Shown: one piece after another, positions 43,354 to 52,630 of the stretch
Position numbering within the stretch: the stretch's first letter is position 1
How the letters are laid out: each line of letters starts with the position of its first letter
The notes under the pieces: model-generated
What the model saw: the letters and a program-made list of their open reading frames with translations, nothing else
Told to the model about the DNA's origin: nothing
The model's database searches: none
Made by a program: the position numbers and the translations under genes
Assembly (NCBI RefSeq): GCF_020164485.1
Contig: NZ_JAIQZA010000006.1
Coordinates: 62,001 to 126,000 of the forward strand
Length of the DNA: 64,000 nucleotides
Origin: Salegentibacter tibetensis
GTDB lineage: Bacteria > Bacteroidota > Bacteroidia > Flavobacteriales > Flavobacteriaceae
Direction of reading: 5' to 3'

Positions 43354-43848
43354 ATGAGCCGAGGATTTGTAAAGGAAGACGACCAGGAAGAAGCTCCAAT
43401 GATCCCGCCAAGAGCGGCTTTACCTGCCGGAGAAACCAATTATGTGACTCCAAACGGGTTAAAAGAATTAAAAGATGAAGAGGAAGAACTTATAGAGGAG
43501 CGAGCCAATCTTGACAAAGAGAATGATACCGAAAGAAGAAGGGCTCAGGCGGTTATAGATGGTAATCTTAAATTACTAAGAGAACGAATTAATACTGCCA
43601 GAACCTTAGATCCCAAAGATCAGCCAGAGAATGAAGTGCGCTTTGGTGCTTTAGTAGAAATAAATCAAAAAGGAAATATTCAAAAATTCCAAATTGTAGG
43701 GGTAGATGAAGCCGACGTGAAAAGGCAAAAGATCGCCTTTGTAGCGCCTATCGCCAAAGCCCTATCTGGGAAGAAAGTAGGTGATATCGTTGAATTTAAA
43801 TTAGGCGAAGAAACCCGAAAACTAGAAATCCTGAAAATAACTTATTAA
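43354..43848 (+). CDS. GreA/GreB-family transcription factor-like protein
   Basis: This 164-residue protein has an N-terminal coiled-coil hairpin region (~40-85: NGLKELKDEEEELIEERANL, GNLKLLRERINTARTLD) and a C-terminal FKBP-like Gre domain (VRFGALVEINQKGNIQKFQI, VAPIAKALSGKKVGDIVEFK). Gre factors bind the RNA polymerase secondary channel and help cleave backtracked RNA. The canonical tip GD-x2-ENAxY is not present; instead the tip reads DKENDTERRR. An extra ~28-residue N-terminal extension is also unusual. Its stop overlaps the next ATG (TAATG), linking it to the gluconate genes. Confidence 0.8.
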   Translation: MSRGFVKEDDQEEAPMIPPRAALPAGETNYVTPNGLKELKDEEEELIEERANLDKENDTERRRAQAVIDGNLKLLRERINTARTLDPKDQPENEVRFGALVEINQKGNIQKFQIVGVDEADVKRQKIAFVAPIAKALSGKKVGDIVEFKLGEETRKLEILKITY

Positions 43849-45752
43849 TGGCCGTATATATTGTGATGGGCGTTTCCGGATCCGGTAAAACTACCATTGG
43901 AAAACTACTCGCTAAAGAATTAAATTTAACCTTTTATGATGCCGATGATTTTCATCCTCCCGAAAATGTAGAAAAGATGAAAAACGGGAATCCGCTACAG
44001 GATGAAGATCGAAAAGGCTGGTTGGCGGTTTTAGCTGAGAATATTCAAAAATGGAATAAAAGTGATGGTGCTGTTTTGGCTTGTTCGGCGTTAAAAGAGA
44101 AATACCGGAAGCAATTAACTTCAATTCCCAAAGAAAACCTAAGATGGATTTTTCTATGGGCCGACTTTAAAGTGATTTTGGAAAGGCTGGAATCCAGAAA
44201 AGGCCATTATTTTAAGCCTGAAATGCTCACTTCGCAATTTGAAATCCTGGAGGAGCCAAATTATGGTTTGCGAATAAATGTAAATACTTCTGAAGAAAAT
44301 ATTTTAAAGAGAATTATGGTGAATTTAAATGCTTCCGAAGCAGAAATAGGGCTAATAGGCCTTGGAGTAATGGGCAAAAGCCTGGCGCTAAACCTGCTTT
44401 CAAAGAATATTGAGATATCTGTTTTTAACCGGCACGTTTCCGGTAAGGAAGAAGATGTAGCTAAAGATTTTGTTCAGGAAAATGCTGATAAATATACTTT
44501 CAAAGGTTTTGATGATTTAAAAGAATTCGTTTCATCCCTAAAACGACCCCGGAAAATCTTATTAATGGTGAATGCCGGTGCCGCTGTTGATGCTGTGGTT
44601 GAAAGTTTACTTCCTTTTTTAGAAAAAGGCGATATCATTACCGATGGTGGAAATTCCCATTTTAAAGATACTTTACGGAGGGAACAGGCTTTAAAAGAAC
44701 AAGGAATTCATTTTATGGGTTGCGGAATTTCCGGCGGGGAAGAAGGAGCCTTAAAAGGTCCGTCTATAATGCCAGGAGGTTCTTCCGAGGCTTATAAACA
44801 AGTTGGTTTAATTTTAGAAAAAATCGCTGCGAAAGATAAAAATGGAAATCCCTGCTGTACACATATAGGACCCGATGGCGCGGGGCATTTTGTGAAAATG
44901 CTGCATAATGGAATTGAATATGGTGAAATGCAGTTAATCGCTGAAATTTATCATTTCCTACGATTTCATACCAATATAGATCCTGAAGCTATTGCCGATC
45001 TTTTTGAAGCCTGGAACGAGCAAATGAAAAGCTATTTACTGGAAATTTCAGTAGATATTCTTCGGAAAAGAGAAAGTAAAGGTTTTCTTCTCGATAAAAT
45101 ATTAGATGCGGCCAAACAAAAAGGTACAGGTGGCTGGTCTACCAATGCCGCTTTAGAACTCGGTGTTCCTTTAGATACTATTACTGCGGCAGTTTTAGCC
45201 AGGAATATTTCGGGAATGAAAGAGCTTAGGGTGGAAGTTTCAAATTTGTATAATCCCATTAATAACCAAAATGGAAATTTAGATGAAATTAAAGATGAAT
45301 TATTCCGGGCTTATAAAACAGCCAGTCTTATAAACCACGCGACAGGTTATGATCTGCTTCGGGTTGCGTCTTCAGAATTTAGCTGGAACCTCAATTTATC
45401 TGAAATTTCCCGGGTTTGGACCAACGGATGTATTATTAGATCGGGCTTAATGGAAGATCTTGTAAATATTTTTAAAGATTCAAATAACCATTTATTACTG
45501 AATAAAAATATCATTTTTGAAATCAAGGAAAATCAGGCTTCATTAACTAAAACAGTCGGGGTTTCGCTGCAGGCGGGATATGCTGTTCCGGTTTTATCGG
45601 CTGCAGCCAATTATTTATTGAATTTTACTTCGGCTCAAAATGCGGCTAATATGATACAGGCGCAACGGGATTATTTTGGCGCTCATACTTATGAGCGAAC
45701 TGATAAACCCCGCGGGGAATTTTTTCATACCCAATGGAAAAACAATAATTAA
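43848..45752 (+). CDS. Fused gluconokinase / 6-phosphogluconate dehydrogenase
   Basis: One 634-residue frame contains two enzymes. Residues 1-~160 are a GntK-type gluconokinase: P-loop G8-V-S-G-S-G-K-T-T16, DADDFHPPENVEKM, LACSALKEKYR, and GHYFKPEMLTSQFEIL. Residues ~165-634 are a decarboxylating 6-phosphogluconate dehydrogenase: Rossmann motif IGLIGLGVMGKSLA, ITDGGNSHFKDT, MGCGISGGEEGA, HFVKMLHNGIEYGEM with the catalytic K350, and C-terminal RDYFGAHTYER. Together they convert gluconate to ribulose 5-phosphate. It is followed with a one-base overlap by a GntP permease, so it is the catabolic core of a gluconate operon. Confidence 0.93.
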   Translation: MAVYIVMGVSGSGKTTIGKLLAKELNLTFYDADDFHPPENVEKMKNGNPLQDEDRKGWLAVLAENIQKWNKSDGAVLACSALKEKYRKQLTSIPKENLRWIFLWADFKVILERLESRKGHYFKPEMLTSQFEILEEPNYGLRINVNTSEENILKRIMVNLNASEAEIGLIGLGVMGKSLALNLLSKNIEISVFNRHVSGKEEDVAKDFVQENADKYTFKGFDDLKEFVSSLKRPRKILLMVNAGAAVDAVVESLLPFLEKGDIITDGGNSHFKDTLRREQALKEQGIHFMGCGISGGEEGALKGPSIMPGGSSEAYKQVGLILEKIAAKDKNGNPCCTHIGPDGAGHFVKMLHNGIEYGEMQLIAEIYHFLRFHTNIDPEAIADLFEAWNEQMKSYLLEISVDILRKRESKGFLLDKILDAAKQKGTGGWSTNAALELGVPLDTITAAVLARNISGMKELRVEVSNLYNPINNQNGNLDEIKDELFRAYKTASLINHATGYDLLRVASSEFSWNLNLSEISRVWTNGCIIRSGLMEDLVNIFKDSNNHLLLNKNIIFEIKENQASLTKTVGVSLQAGYAVPVLSAAANYLLNFTSAQNAANMIQAQRDYFGAHTYERTDKPRGEFFHTQWKNNN

Positions 45753-47098
45753 TGGATTTACAATTACTCTTTGCCGTTTTCGCCGGAATTGCGCTATTGC
45801 TTTTTCTTATTTTAAAATTAAAAATCCAGGCTTTTCTTGCCTTATTAATTGTTTGTATTGCCGTAGGTATTCTTGCCGGAATGCCCGCTACAGAAATCCT
45901 GGACACGATGAAAGACGGGATGGGCAGCACGCTTGGTTTTGTGGCCACGGTAGTTGGATTGGGAGCTCTTTTCGGTGGAGTTCTGGAACAATCCGGTGGA
46001 GCACAACGTCTGGCATCATTCCTACTAAAAAAAACTGGCGATAAAAATGCGCCGTGGGCAATGATGGTTACCGGGTTTGCCGTGGCCATCCCGGTATTTT
46101 TTGATGTTGCCTTTATTATTCTCGTGCCGGTAACTTATGCGTTGAGCAAAAGAACTGGAAAATCCCTCTTGCTTTATGCACTGCCTTTACTGGCCGGTTT
46201 AGCGATTACCCATGCATTTATCCCACCAACGCCTGGCCCAATTGCGGTGGCAGATATTCTGGGCGCAGATTTGGGTTGGGTTATCGTTTTTGGTTTTTTA
46301 GCGGGAATTCCTGCAGCAATTATCAGCGGACCAATTTTCGCCAGATATATTTCTAAAAGAATCCAGATTGAACCTAAAACCTTTACCGAAGAAATTGAAT
46401 ATGACGAGGAAAAAGCACCTTCCCCGGCACTAATCATATCCATTATTTTAATTCCTATTTTTCTCATTGTAGCAAATACCTTAGTGCAAAGCCCTTTGTT
46501 TGATGGGGTTTCAATTCCGGAAGGGGTTTTATACGCGATAGAATTAGTGGGACATCCATTTTCAGCATTGATTATTGCAAATCTTGTAGCCTGGTATTTT
46601 CTTGGAGTGAGAAGGGGTATGCAAAAAGAATTTTTATTGAAAGTAGCTACAAAATCTTTTCAGGCCGCCGGGATAATTATTTTACTTACCGGTGCCGGTG
46701 GCGCTTTTAAACAAATCCTGATTAATACCGGTGCAGGAGAAATGATTGCCGAAGCTTTAAATAACGCCTGGTTCAACCCCTTGGTTTTTGGGTTTATTAT
46801 AGCGGCTTTGGTCAGGATTTTACAGGGATCTTCTACGGTTGCAATGATCACTGCAGCGGGAATCACAGCTCCGGTGTTGACCGGTGGCGGCTATTCTATG
46901 GCGCAAACTTCGCTTATAGTAATTGCAATTGCCTCGGGAGCTTCCATTTTATCGCACGTTAACGATAGCGGGTTTTGGTTGGTAGGCCAGTATTTGGGTT
47001 TAACCGAAAAACAAACCTTTAAATCCTGGACGGTAATGACCACTTTAATCGCGGTGGTAGGCCTGGTAGTTTCCCTGATTATATGGTTTTTGATCTAA
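45752..47098 (+). CDS. GntP family gluconate:H+ symporter
   Basis: This 448-residue inner-membrane protein has about 12 hydrophobic segments. Family stretches are DTMKDGMGSTLGFVATVVGL, FIPPTPGPIAVADILGADLG, ILQGSSTVAMITAAGITAPV and SILSHVNDSGFWLVGQYLGL. GntP proteins take up gluconate or related sugar acids with protons. Its ATG shares a base with the stop codon of the fused kinase/dehydrogenase, which strongly supports gluconate as the substrate. Confidence 0.93.
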   Translation: MDLQLLFAVFAGIALLLFLILKLKIQAFLALLIVCIAVGILAGMPATEILDTMKDGMGSTLGFVATVVGLGALFGGVLEQSGGAQRLASFLLKKTGDKNAPWAMMVTGFAVAIPVFFDVAFIILVPVTYALSKRTGKSLLLYALPLLAGLAITHAFIPPTPGPIAVADILGADLGWVIVFGFLAGIPAAIISGPIFARYISKRIQIEPKTFTEEIEYDEEKAPSPALIISIILIPIFLIVANTLVQSPLFDGVSIPEGVLYAIELVGHPFSALIIANLVAWYFLGVRRGMQKEFLLKVATKSFQAAGIIILLTGAGGAFKQILINTGAGEMIAEALNNAWFNPLVFGFIIAALVRILQGSSTVAMITAAGITAPVLTGGGYSMAQTSLIVIAIASGASILSHVNDSGFWLVGQYLGLTEKQTFKSWTVMTTLIAVVGLVVSLIIWFLI

Positions 47099-47188
47099 TT
47101 CACTAAGTGAAATTTAATACGGATTACAGGAGCTTGGCCGGCCTGTAAGTATTAGGGCGGCTTTGTGCTGTTATGCCTGGGCTTTTTT

Positions 47189-49756
47189 CTATTCGGCTTC
47201 AATTGTAAATTCCAGGGTATCTACTATATCCCCGTATTCATCTACCTGGATTTCAAATTCAACCGGCTGGCTGGCGAAGTAATCAAGTTTCTGCATTTGC
47301 ACAGGATCAATTTCAGCAGTGTAATTTCCGGGTTTTAATCCCAGGTAAGTAAAGTAACCGTCACCTTCGGTTAGGATTTCTTTCACCAGGTTTCCATTTT
47401 CATCAAGAATATTTACCGTAATCCTTCCCTGGCCACGAAGACTGTTTCCTTCTTTAAAATAGACCATTCCGGCAACTTCGCCTAAAACTTCTACCGGGAC
47501 TTCAATTTCTTGAAATTGGTTTGGTACCGTATGTACTTTAATCTTTTCGTTTTTAACTTTCCAGGCAATATTATCCAGACTGTTTGGATCAACTTCAAGG
47601 ATTATATCTATATAAGGTTGAAGTTCGGTAATTCGTAAAACGGTTTCATCTTCATTATAAGAAAGTCGGCCGGAAGTATTTTTAATTTCCATTCCGCGCA
47701 CAGCCGGCTCCATAGGATCCCTTTTTCCGTTAGAATTATAATCCAGGAAGGGAATAACGCTTATTGCGGCCCTGGATATTGCTGTACGGTTATTTGCCAT
47801 AATATAGCCCGTATTATCATCTAACATTAAACTCCCGCGAGCCGATTGCACAAAAGAATTATTCCGGTTACCCAACCGCGAGGTTACCGAAGTTTGTGCA
47901 AAATTTAAAGCATATCTTAAACCGACCTCAAAAATATGGGCATCACGAAGCATATTATTTTCATAAGCCACATTTAGAAATCCATTTTCAAAAACCGGAC
48001 GTTCTATTTCCAGGATTATATTATTGAATTGGTTCCGGCTAAAATCGTACTGTACCTGGGGTGAAAACAGGAATTTATTTGGAAGCCGGTAATTCTGCGA
48101 AATCGAGGTATAAATTGTAGGTTGTTTTACCCGATCGTTATAAATCCCGTAGGTCGTAAGATTTGTACTAATCCCCATAATTGCCCCGGAAAGTAATAAC
48201 TGTGCCGTAGTGAACTCGGTAGTAGGCATTATGATCTGATTCAGACTAAACCTGCTGAACATCGAGAAATTTTTGCTTCTAATAGGAGCCGAAAAACTTA
48301 TTTTTCTTTCTTCCAGGTAATTAAAATTGATCGCGGTCTGATCTTCATCGTATTTTATATAATTAAGATCTACCTGAATATTTCCGGGGGTGCGGTAACT
48401 TAAAATCCCTTCTCCTTTAACTCCGTGCATATATTCTCCTGTAAATAGAAAATTAGAAGCAAAACGAATAGAAGAATTTACAAAGGGCATCACTTCGCCA
48501 CTAGTCACGCCGGTAAGATATTCGGCACCACCACCGATGGTAACAGAATTACTAAGTCCGTAATTAAAATTAACCCGGGAAAAACGGTCAAGGTCTTCAT
48601 TTTCTACTATCCCGGCGCTAAGGGTATATTCCATTTCATTCTTCGGAACAAAATTATACGGAATATTAATCACTCTTTCCTGGATACGCTCTTCCCCATA
48701 AGGACCATAAAACCTTAGACTTACCGCGGTATTCCCGTACATAAGCGGTACATCAAAAGTGTAAAAACCTGAAGCATCAGCCTGGGTGAATTCAACTAAA
48801 ATATTATTCACGTAAAGTTCTACCGTCCAGCGGGGTTCGGTATAATCATTAAGCACATAGGTTCCAAAGGACCTCCGGTTTTGAAATGGGCTGTTACTAA
48901 TTTGCACCCCGCTTACCGGAGCGAACAGGGAAGAGGTAGCCCGGGTAAATATTCTACCTGCTGTTACCTGTCTAAAGACCTTATTGTCATTATTAACATA
49001 TCGCCATTGGTAAAACTGGTTTCTGGAATCAAAAGGTACCCTGGTAGAATAATTCAGCATTAAATTGGTTTCGCCACCAAGAAACATGGTACCGAGGCCT
49101 AAAGATAATCGGTTGTCATTTTGAAATTCACTTTGCTGCGTGGTGACCACACCCCAGTCTAAGGCACCACCTTTAAAAAGCGGATAACGTCTTTCCATCG
49201 TAGTATCGGGTTCTACGATTCCCTTTACGCGGTTTAAATTTTCCCTTACTTTTTTAAGCCGCATTTCCTTTATTACCGGTAGGTCTTTTTCGGTTTTCAT
49301 TGTTACCGAAAGACTTCTAAAAGAAAAATTGGTATTTAAGCCGAAGATTTCCCCGAAGAGATTCGATTTTAAATAAAGATTTAGCGGTGTTTGAATATAT
49401 TCTTCCTCGCTAAGCACAAATTCTTCATTTTTATAAAGAATCTTATTTTCTGAAGGATTTATCTGGTAGGTAGAATCCGGGTTTATAATAAAGCCTTCTA
49501 TGCCATTTGAGGTTTCCTCATTTTTGATCTTTAAATAATCAAAAAGTTCTTTTACGGGAATATAAGCATCCTGACCTTTAATAGCGATGGGAATCTCAAT
49601 GGTGCCGAGATCCGGAACGTTCATTTCCACGCTTAATTCATCATATTCCGGAAAATCTTCCTGAGCAAATCCTGTAACGGAAATGAGCAACAAGAATGTA
49701 ACCGGAAAAAGTTTTTTGTAAAACTCAATAGAAAAAGCGCAGGTTGGGGTTTGCAT
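47189..49756 (-). CDS. Usher-like outer-membrane protein of a chaperone-usher type system
   Basis: This 855-residue protein has a signal peptide (ending TGFAQ near residue 32). An N-terminal soluble part (~35-190) reads AYIPVKELFDYLKIK, GIEGFIINPDSTYQI and ILYKNEEFVL, a pattern I associate with CooC/TcfC-type ushers. A long beta-barrel (~195-700) follows, interrupted by a plug-like beta-sandwich (~310-375: WTVELYVNNILVEFTQADAS, GFYTFDVPLMYGN, SLRFYGPYGEE). C-terminal domains (~700-855) contain FLDYNSNGKRDPMEPAVRG and a carboxypeptidase-regulatory-like fold (GDGYFTYLGLKPGNYTAEI). It is last in a cluster with a PapD-like chaperone and DUF4402 proteins. It is probably the secretion pore and pilus assembly platform. 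Confidence 0.72.
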   Translation of the reverse strand: MQTPTCAFSIEFYKKLFPVTFLLLISVTGFAQEDFPEYDELSVEMNVPDLGTIEIPIAIKGQDAYIPVKELFDYLKIKNEETSNGIEGFIINPDSTYQINPSENKILYKNEEFVLSEEEYIQTPLNLYLKSNLFGEIFGLNTNFSFRSLSVTMKTEKDLPVIKEMRLKKVRENLNRVKGIVEPDTTMERRYPLFKGGALDWGVVTTQQSEFQNDNRLSLGLGTMFLGGETNLMLNYSTRVPFDSRNQFYQWRYVNNDNKVFRQVTAGRIFTRATSSLFAPVSGVQISNSPFQNRRSFGTYVLNDYTEPRWTVELYVNNILVEFTQADASGFYTFDVPLMYGNTAVSLRFYGPYGEERIQERVINIPYNFVPKNEMEYTLSAGIVENEDLDRFSRVNFNYGLSNSVTIGGGAEYLTGVTSGEVMPFVNSSIRFASNFLFTGEYMHGVKGEGILSYRTPGNIQVDLNYIKYDEDQTAINFNYLEERKISFSAPIRSKNFSMFSRFSLNQIIMPTTEFTTAQLLLSGAIMGISTNLTTYGIYNDRVKQPTIYTSISQNYRLPNKFLFSPQVQYDFSRNQFNNIILEIERPVFENGFLNVAYENNMLRDAHIFEVGLRYALNFAQTSVTSRLGNRNNSFVQSARGSLMLDDNTGYIMANNRTAISRAAISVIPFLDYNSNGKRDPMEPAVRGMEIKNTSGRLSYNEDETVLRITELQPYIDIILEVDPNSLDNIAWKVKNEKIKVHTVPNQFQEIEVPVEVLGEVAGMVYFKEGNSLRGQGRITVNILDENGNLVKEILTEGDGYFTYLGLKPGNYTAEIDPVQMQKLDYFASQPVEFEIQVDEYGDIVDTLEFTIEAE

Positions 49757-49773
49757 TAAGCCTAGCGTTCTTA

Positions 49774-50292
49774 CTATTGATGAATAAAGTTAAGGGTAAA
49801 AGTACCAAAATAGGTGCCGGGCAGATTTCCCGAATTATCTGGAGGAATTTGTAAAGTTCCGCCAACAAAAACTTCATTCGGTGTTTGTGCATTGGGTGCC
49901 TGGGTTACAAAAGTTCGCTGCCCCGTGCTGAAACTGTTTATTAACATCTGAATTTCTATACCTGTGTCCTGATTTATCAGTGGATATGACCCCATATCTT
50001 CAATTTGGATAATTGTGCCGGGATTGGCATAAACATCGAATAAGGCAGCAGAAACCGGCTGACCAAAATTCAGTTCAAATATATCACCATCTACAGTTCT
50101 TTGGTCGTCATAACTTACGGTGACATTCCCGCCGGCACTTCCTGCTGTAAAGGAGCCAAAATTTAGGTTTCTGGAAGTCCTTACTTCTACCTCTATTGGA
50201 ATTGGCGGATTTTCCTGAGCGGTAATTTCAACTATGGAACACATAAATAGCAATAGCCAAAAAGATGTTTTATAAAAACTGAAACTATGCAT
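49774..50292 (-). CDS. DUF4402-like secreted subunit 4 (putative minor pilin)
   Basis: This 172-residue protein has a signal peptide (ending EITAQ near residue 26). The mature part starts with an alternating strand (IPIEVEVRTSRNLNFGSFT), as in the other three subunits, and ends GTYFGTFTLNFIHQ with a Gly at -14 and alternating hydrophobics, typical of donor-strand pilins. It lies between the surface protein and the usher, with gaps of 10 and 17 bases. It is more diverged than the other three, so it may be a minor, initiating or tip-adaptor subunit. The DUF4402 assignment is by pattern only. Confidence 0.65.
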   Translation of the reverse strand: MHSFSFYKTSFWLLLFMCSIVEITAQENPPIPIEVEVRTSRNLNFGSFTAGSAGGNVTVSYDDQRTVDGDIFELNFGQPVSAALFDVYANPGTIIQIEDMGSYPLINQDTGIEIQMLINSFSTGQRTFVTQAPNAQTPNEVFVGGTLQIPPDNSGNLPGTYFGTFTLNFIHQ

Positions 50293-50302
50293 AGTGTTTT
50301 CT

Positions 50303-52630
50303 TTATTTTTTGATTACTACTTTTTTAGCGTATTGGGCTTTTCCAAGCTGCAGGTTGATTATATAAACCCCATTACTTGTAATACCTTCAAAAATAACTC
50401 TGTCTTTTCCACCGGCTTCTTTTACCTGAAGAATTTGCCCCGTCATGGTACTGGCTCTTAAAATTCCTTCCTGGTTTTCTTCCAAATTTAGGCTTACCAC
50501 TACATTCCCATCTTGAACCTCTACATCAAATGGCTCATTGAATGCAATTGCGGGGCTTTTAACGTCTTCTTCAGAAAACATTAATTCAAACCTGGAATTA
50601 TGCGTTCCCTTTTTTATACTGAAAGTATATTCAGATTTTTTTCTTAGGTTTTGACCCTTATTTTTTACGCGATCTATAAGGTAAATATTGAAATTCGGAC
50701 TTAAGTTTTCTACCGATGCCAGGTTTATCTTCATTTCCCCATTTTGATCGGCCTTAATGCCTAATGGAATTTTTTTATAGCTTCGGCTTCCAGGAAAAGG
50801 GATTGCGTTAATGGCTAGTTCCTTTTTATCTTCGGTTAGATTATAAAAACTTGGTACAGAAGGATCGGTATTCATCAATTTATGTGCGTCCATTTCTTTT
50901 TCAAAATTCGGCGTGGCATAAGATGAAAAATAGATAACCATAGGATCCTTACGATAAGCCGCTTTAAATCCGGCTTCCAACCGAATTATAGATTTTTGAT
51001 CCGTCATTTGTGTTCTTAGAAATTCCTGCTCAAAATCGGTTACCCGTACGTTATTGTCCATTCCAAAACTTCCGGTGACTAAATCCTGAGTATCAGAATC
51101 GCTTACTTTAATAAAAAAGCCTTGCATAGAAGGAATTATATTTGATGAACGGCCATCTTCTGTAGAAATATTATTTACATAAGCAGTATAGGTGCCGGTA
51201 TATTGACTAGTATCACTTGCAGTGAAAAAGTAAATGCCGTCGTCAATATTATCTTTGACCCAACCCTGTGCAGCATCCCAATCTATAGGCGAGGGGTAAG
51301 GATTTCCTACTAGATGGAATCCCCTGGTGTATTCGCGATGATTATTTAATAACTGGCGTGCGGGAATTGTTCCATTGTTAACTTCCCCAATTAATTCTAT
51401 AGTTTTTGCGGTTGTGGAGGTGCCAAAATTGAGCGCATAACCTTCGGCTAGGTTTAAATTATTCCCAGGGTCGGTATAAACTTCCCAACCGGTAGCATCA
51501 AGGTCAAGGCTGTCTATTCTTCGATTTTCCTCATAGCGGTAAAAATTTGGGAATCCGGTAACAAGGTCTTGAAAATTCAGATAAGGTTCAAAGTCGCCTA
51601 CCACTGCATTTTGAAAAGGAGAGCTAAAATATTTGTAACCAAAAGCTTTGTCAAGATAGCGCTGCATACTTACCAGACCAATAATTTCACCATTTCCGCT
51701 GCCATCGATAAGTGCGGTTTGAGTTGCATCTGAAATTAAAGTTAATTCATTGCCTGTATCAAAATTCCCGATTTCTACATTTAGAACTCCGGTAACTTCA
51801 ATTATGGCTTGTGAAGTTACTCCCGAGTTATTATTAATCCTTAAATTTTGAATTCGGTTATTTTCAAAAGCGGCAAATGGGATTATCTGGGTATTTGTAC
51901 CTTCAAAAGAAACACTCCCGGTTTGAGTATTTAGCAGGCCGACGTTTGATAAATTACCAGCTATTCGTAACCAATTATCGCTAACGATTACACTTGCGTT
52001 ATTTTCAATAGTTAAATCTTTAGCAAGAGCATTGCTTCCGGTATTTATTTCAGGATAATTTCCTGAAGCTAAATCTTCGGGAATTAATACATTGGTTTCA
52101 ATATCAGGTATGCGATTGCAACTCCAGTTGTCAGGATTATTCCAGTTAGTATCTATACTTCCAGACCAGTAATTATCATTGTTCGCGGTAAAAGGCTCAG
52201 ATAATGAATCATAACTTAATTCAACATCCGGATTTATAGAGCTTATACCAATTCGGTAATCATCCCTAAAAGCAATATCAATGGGTATTTGAAAAGTCAA
52301 CTGAATATCTGCGACTGCATCATTATTGTCAGCAGGTTGGATTGGTGATTTTTGAATAACAGGATCTGTAGCAAGAATTAATGTATTTTGCTCGGGATTT
52401 AAATAGCCTAAAAATATTTCATATTCTGTATCGGTAGTAAAACGTTTCGGTTTCCCTCGTCCATTCTCAACCGTAAAATTAATCTGAATTTCAGATCCAA
52501 CGCAAACAGGAATTTCAGAAACAGTAGGCATTCCAATAGTCTGTGCAAATCCATCGATTCCTGTAAGAAATCCAAATAGTATATAGATTGAAATTATTAT
52601 TAATCGTGAAATGAACGATTTCTCTAACAT
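50303..52630 (-). CDS. Large surface protein with type IX secretion sorting domain, in the pilus cluster
   Basis: This 775-residue protein has a signal peptide (ending GFAQ near residue 30), then an adhesin-like region (~33-160: VSEIPVCVGSEIQINFTVEN), a segment YWSGSIDTNWNNPDNWSCNR typical of Bacteroidota surface proteins, parallel-beta-like repeats (DLTIENNASVIVSDNWLRIA) and a middle region with GFHLVGNPYPSPIDWDA. The last ~80 residues (FDVEVQDGNVVVSLNLEE, SNGVYIINLQLGKAQYAKKV, ending VIKK) form a type A sorting domain of the type IX secretion system. It abuts the chaperone gene (its ATG ends one base before the TAG). It may be an adhesin displayed with, or at the base of, the pilus. Confidence 0.75.
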   Translation of the reverse strand: MLEKSFISRLIIISIYILFGFLTGIDGFAQTIGMPTVSEIPVCVGSEIQINFTVENGRGKPKRFTTDTEYEIFLGYLNPEQNTLILATDPVIQKSPIQPADNNDAVADIQLTFQIPIDIAFRDDYRIGISSINPDVELSYDSLSEPFTANNDNYWSGSIDTNWNNPDNWSCNRIPDIETNVLIPEDLASGNYPEINTGSNALAKDLTIENNASVIVSDNWLRIAGNLSNVGLLNTQTGSVSFEGTNTQIIPFAAFENNRIQNLRINNNSGVTSQAIIEVTGVLNVEIGNFDTGNELTLISDATQTALIDGSGNGEIIGLVSMQRYLDKAFGYKYFSSPFQNAVVGDFEPYLNFQDLVTGFPNFYRYEENRRIDSLDLDATGWEVYTDPGNNLNLAEGYALNFGTSTTAKTIELIGEVNNGTIPARQLLNNHREYTRGFHLVGNPYPSPIDWDAAQGWVKDNIDDGIYFFTASDTSQYTGTYTAYVNNISTEDGRSSNIIPSMQGFFIKVSDSDTQDLVTGSFGMDNNVRVTDFEQEFLRTQMTDQKSIIRLEAGFKAAYRKDPMVIYFSSYATPNFEKEMDAHKLMNTDPSVPSFYNLTEDKKELAINAIPFPGSRSYKKIPLGIKADQNGEMKINLASVENLSPNFNIYLIDRVKNKGQNLRKKSEYTFSIKKGTHNSRFELMFSEEDVKSPAIAFNEPFDVEVQDGNVVVSLNLEENQEGILRASTMTGQILQVKEAGGKDRVIFEGITSNGVYIINLQLGKAQYAKKVVIKK

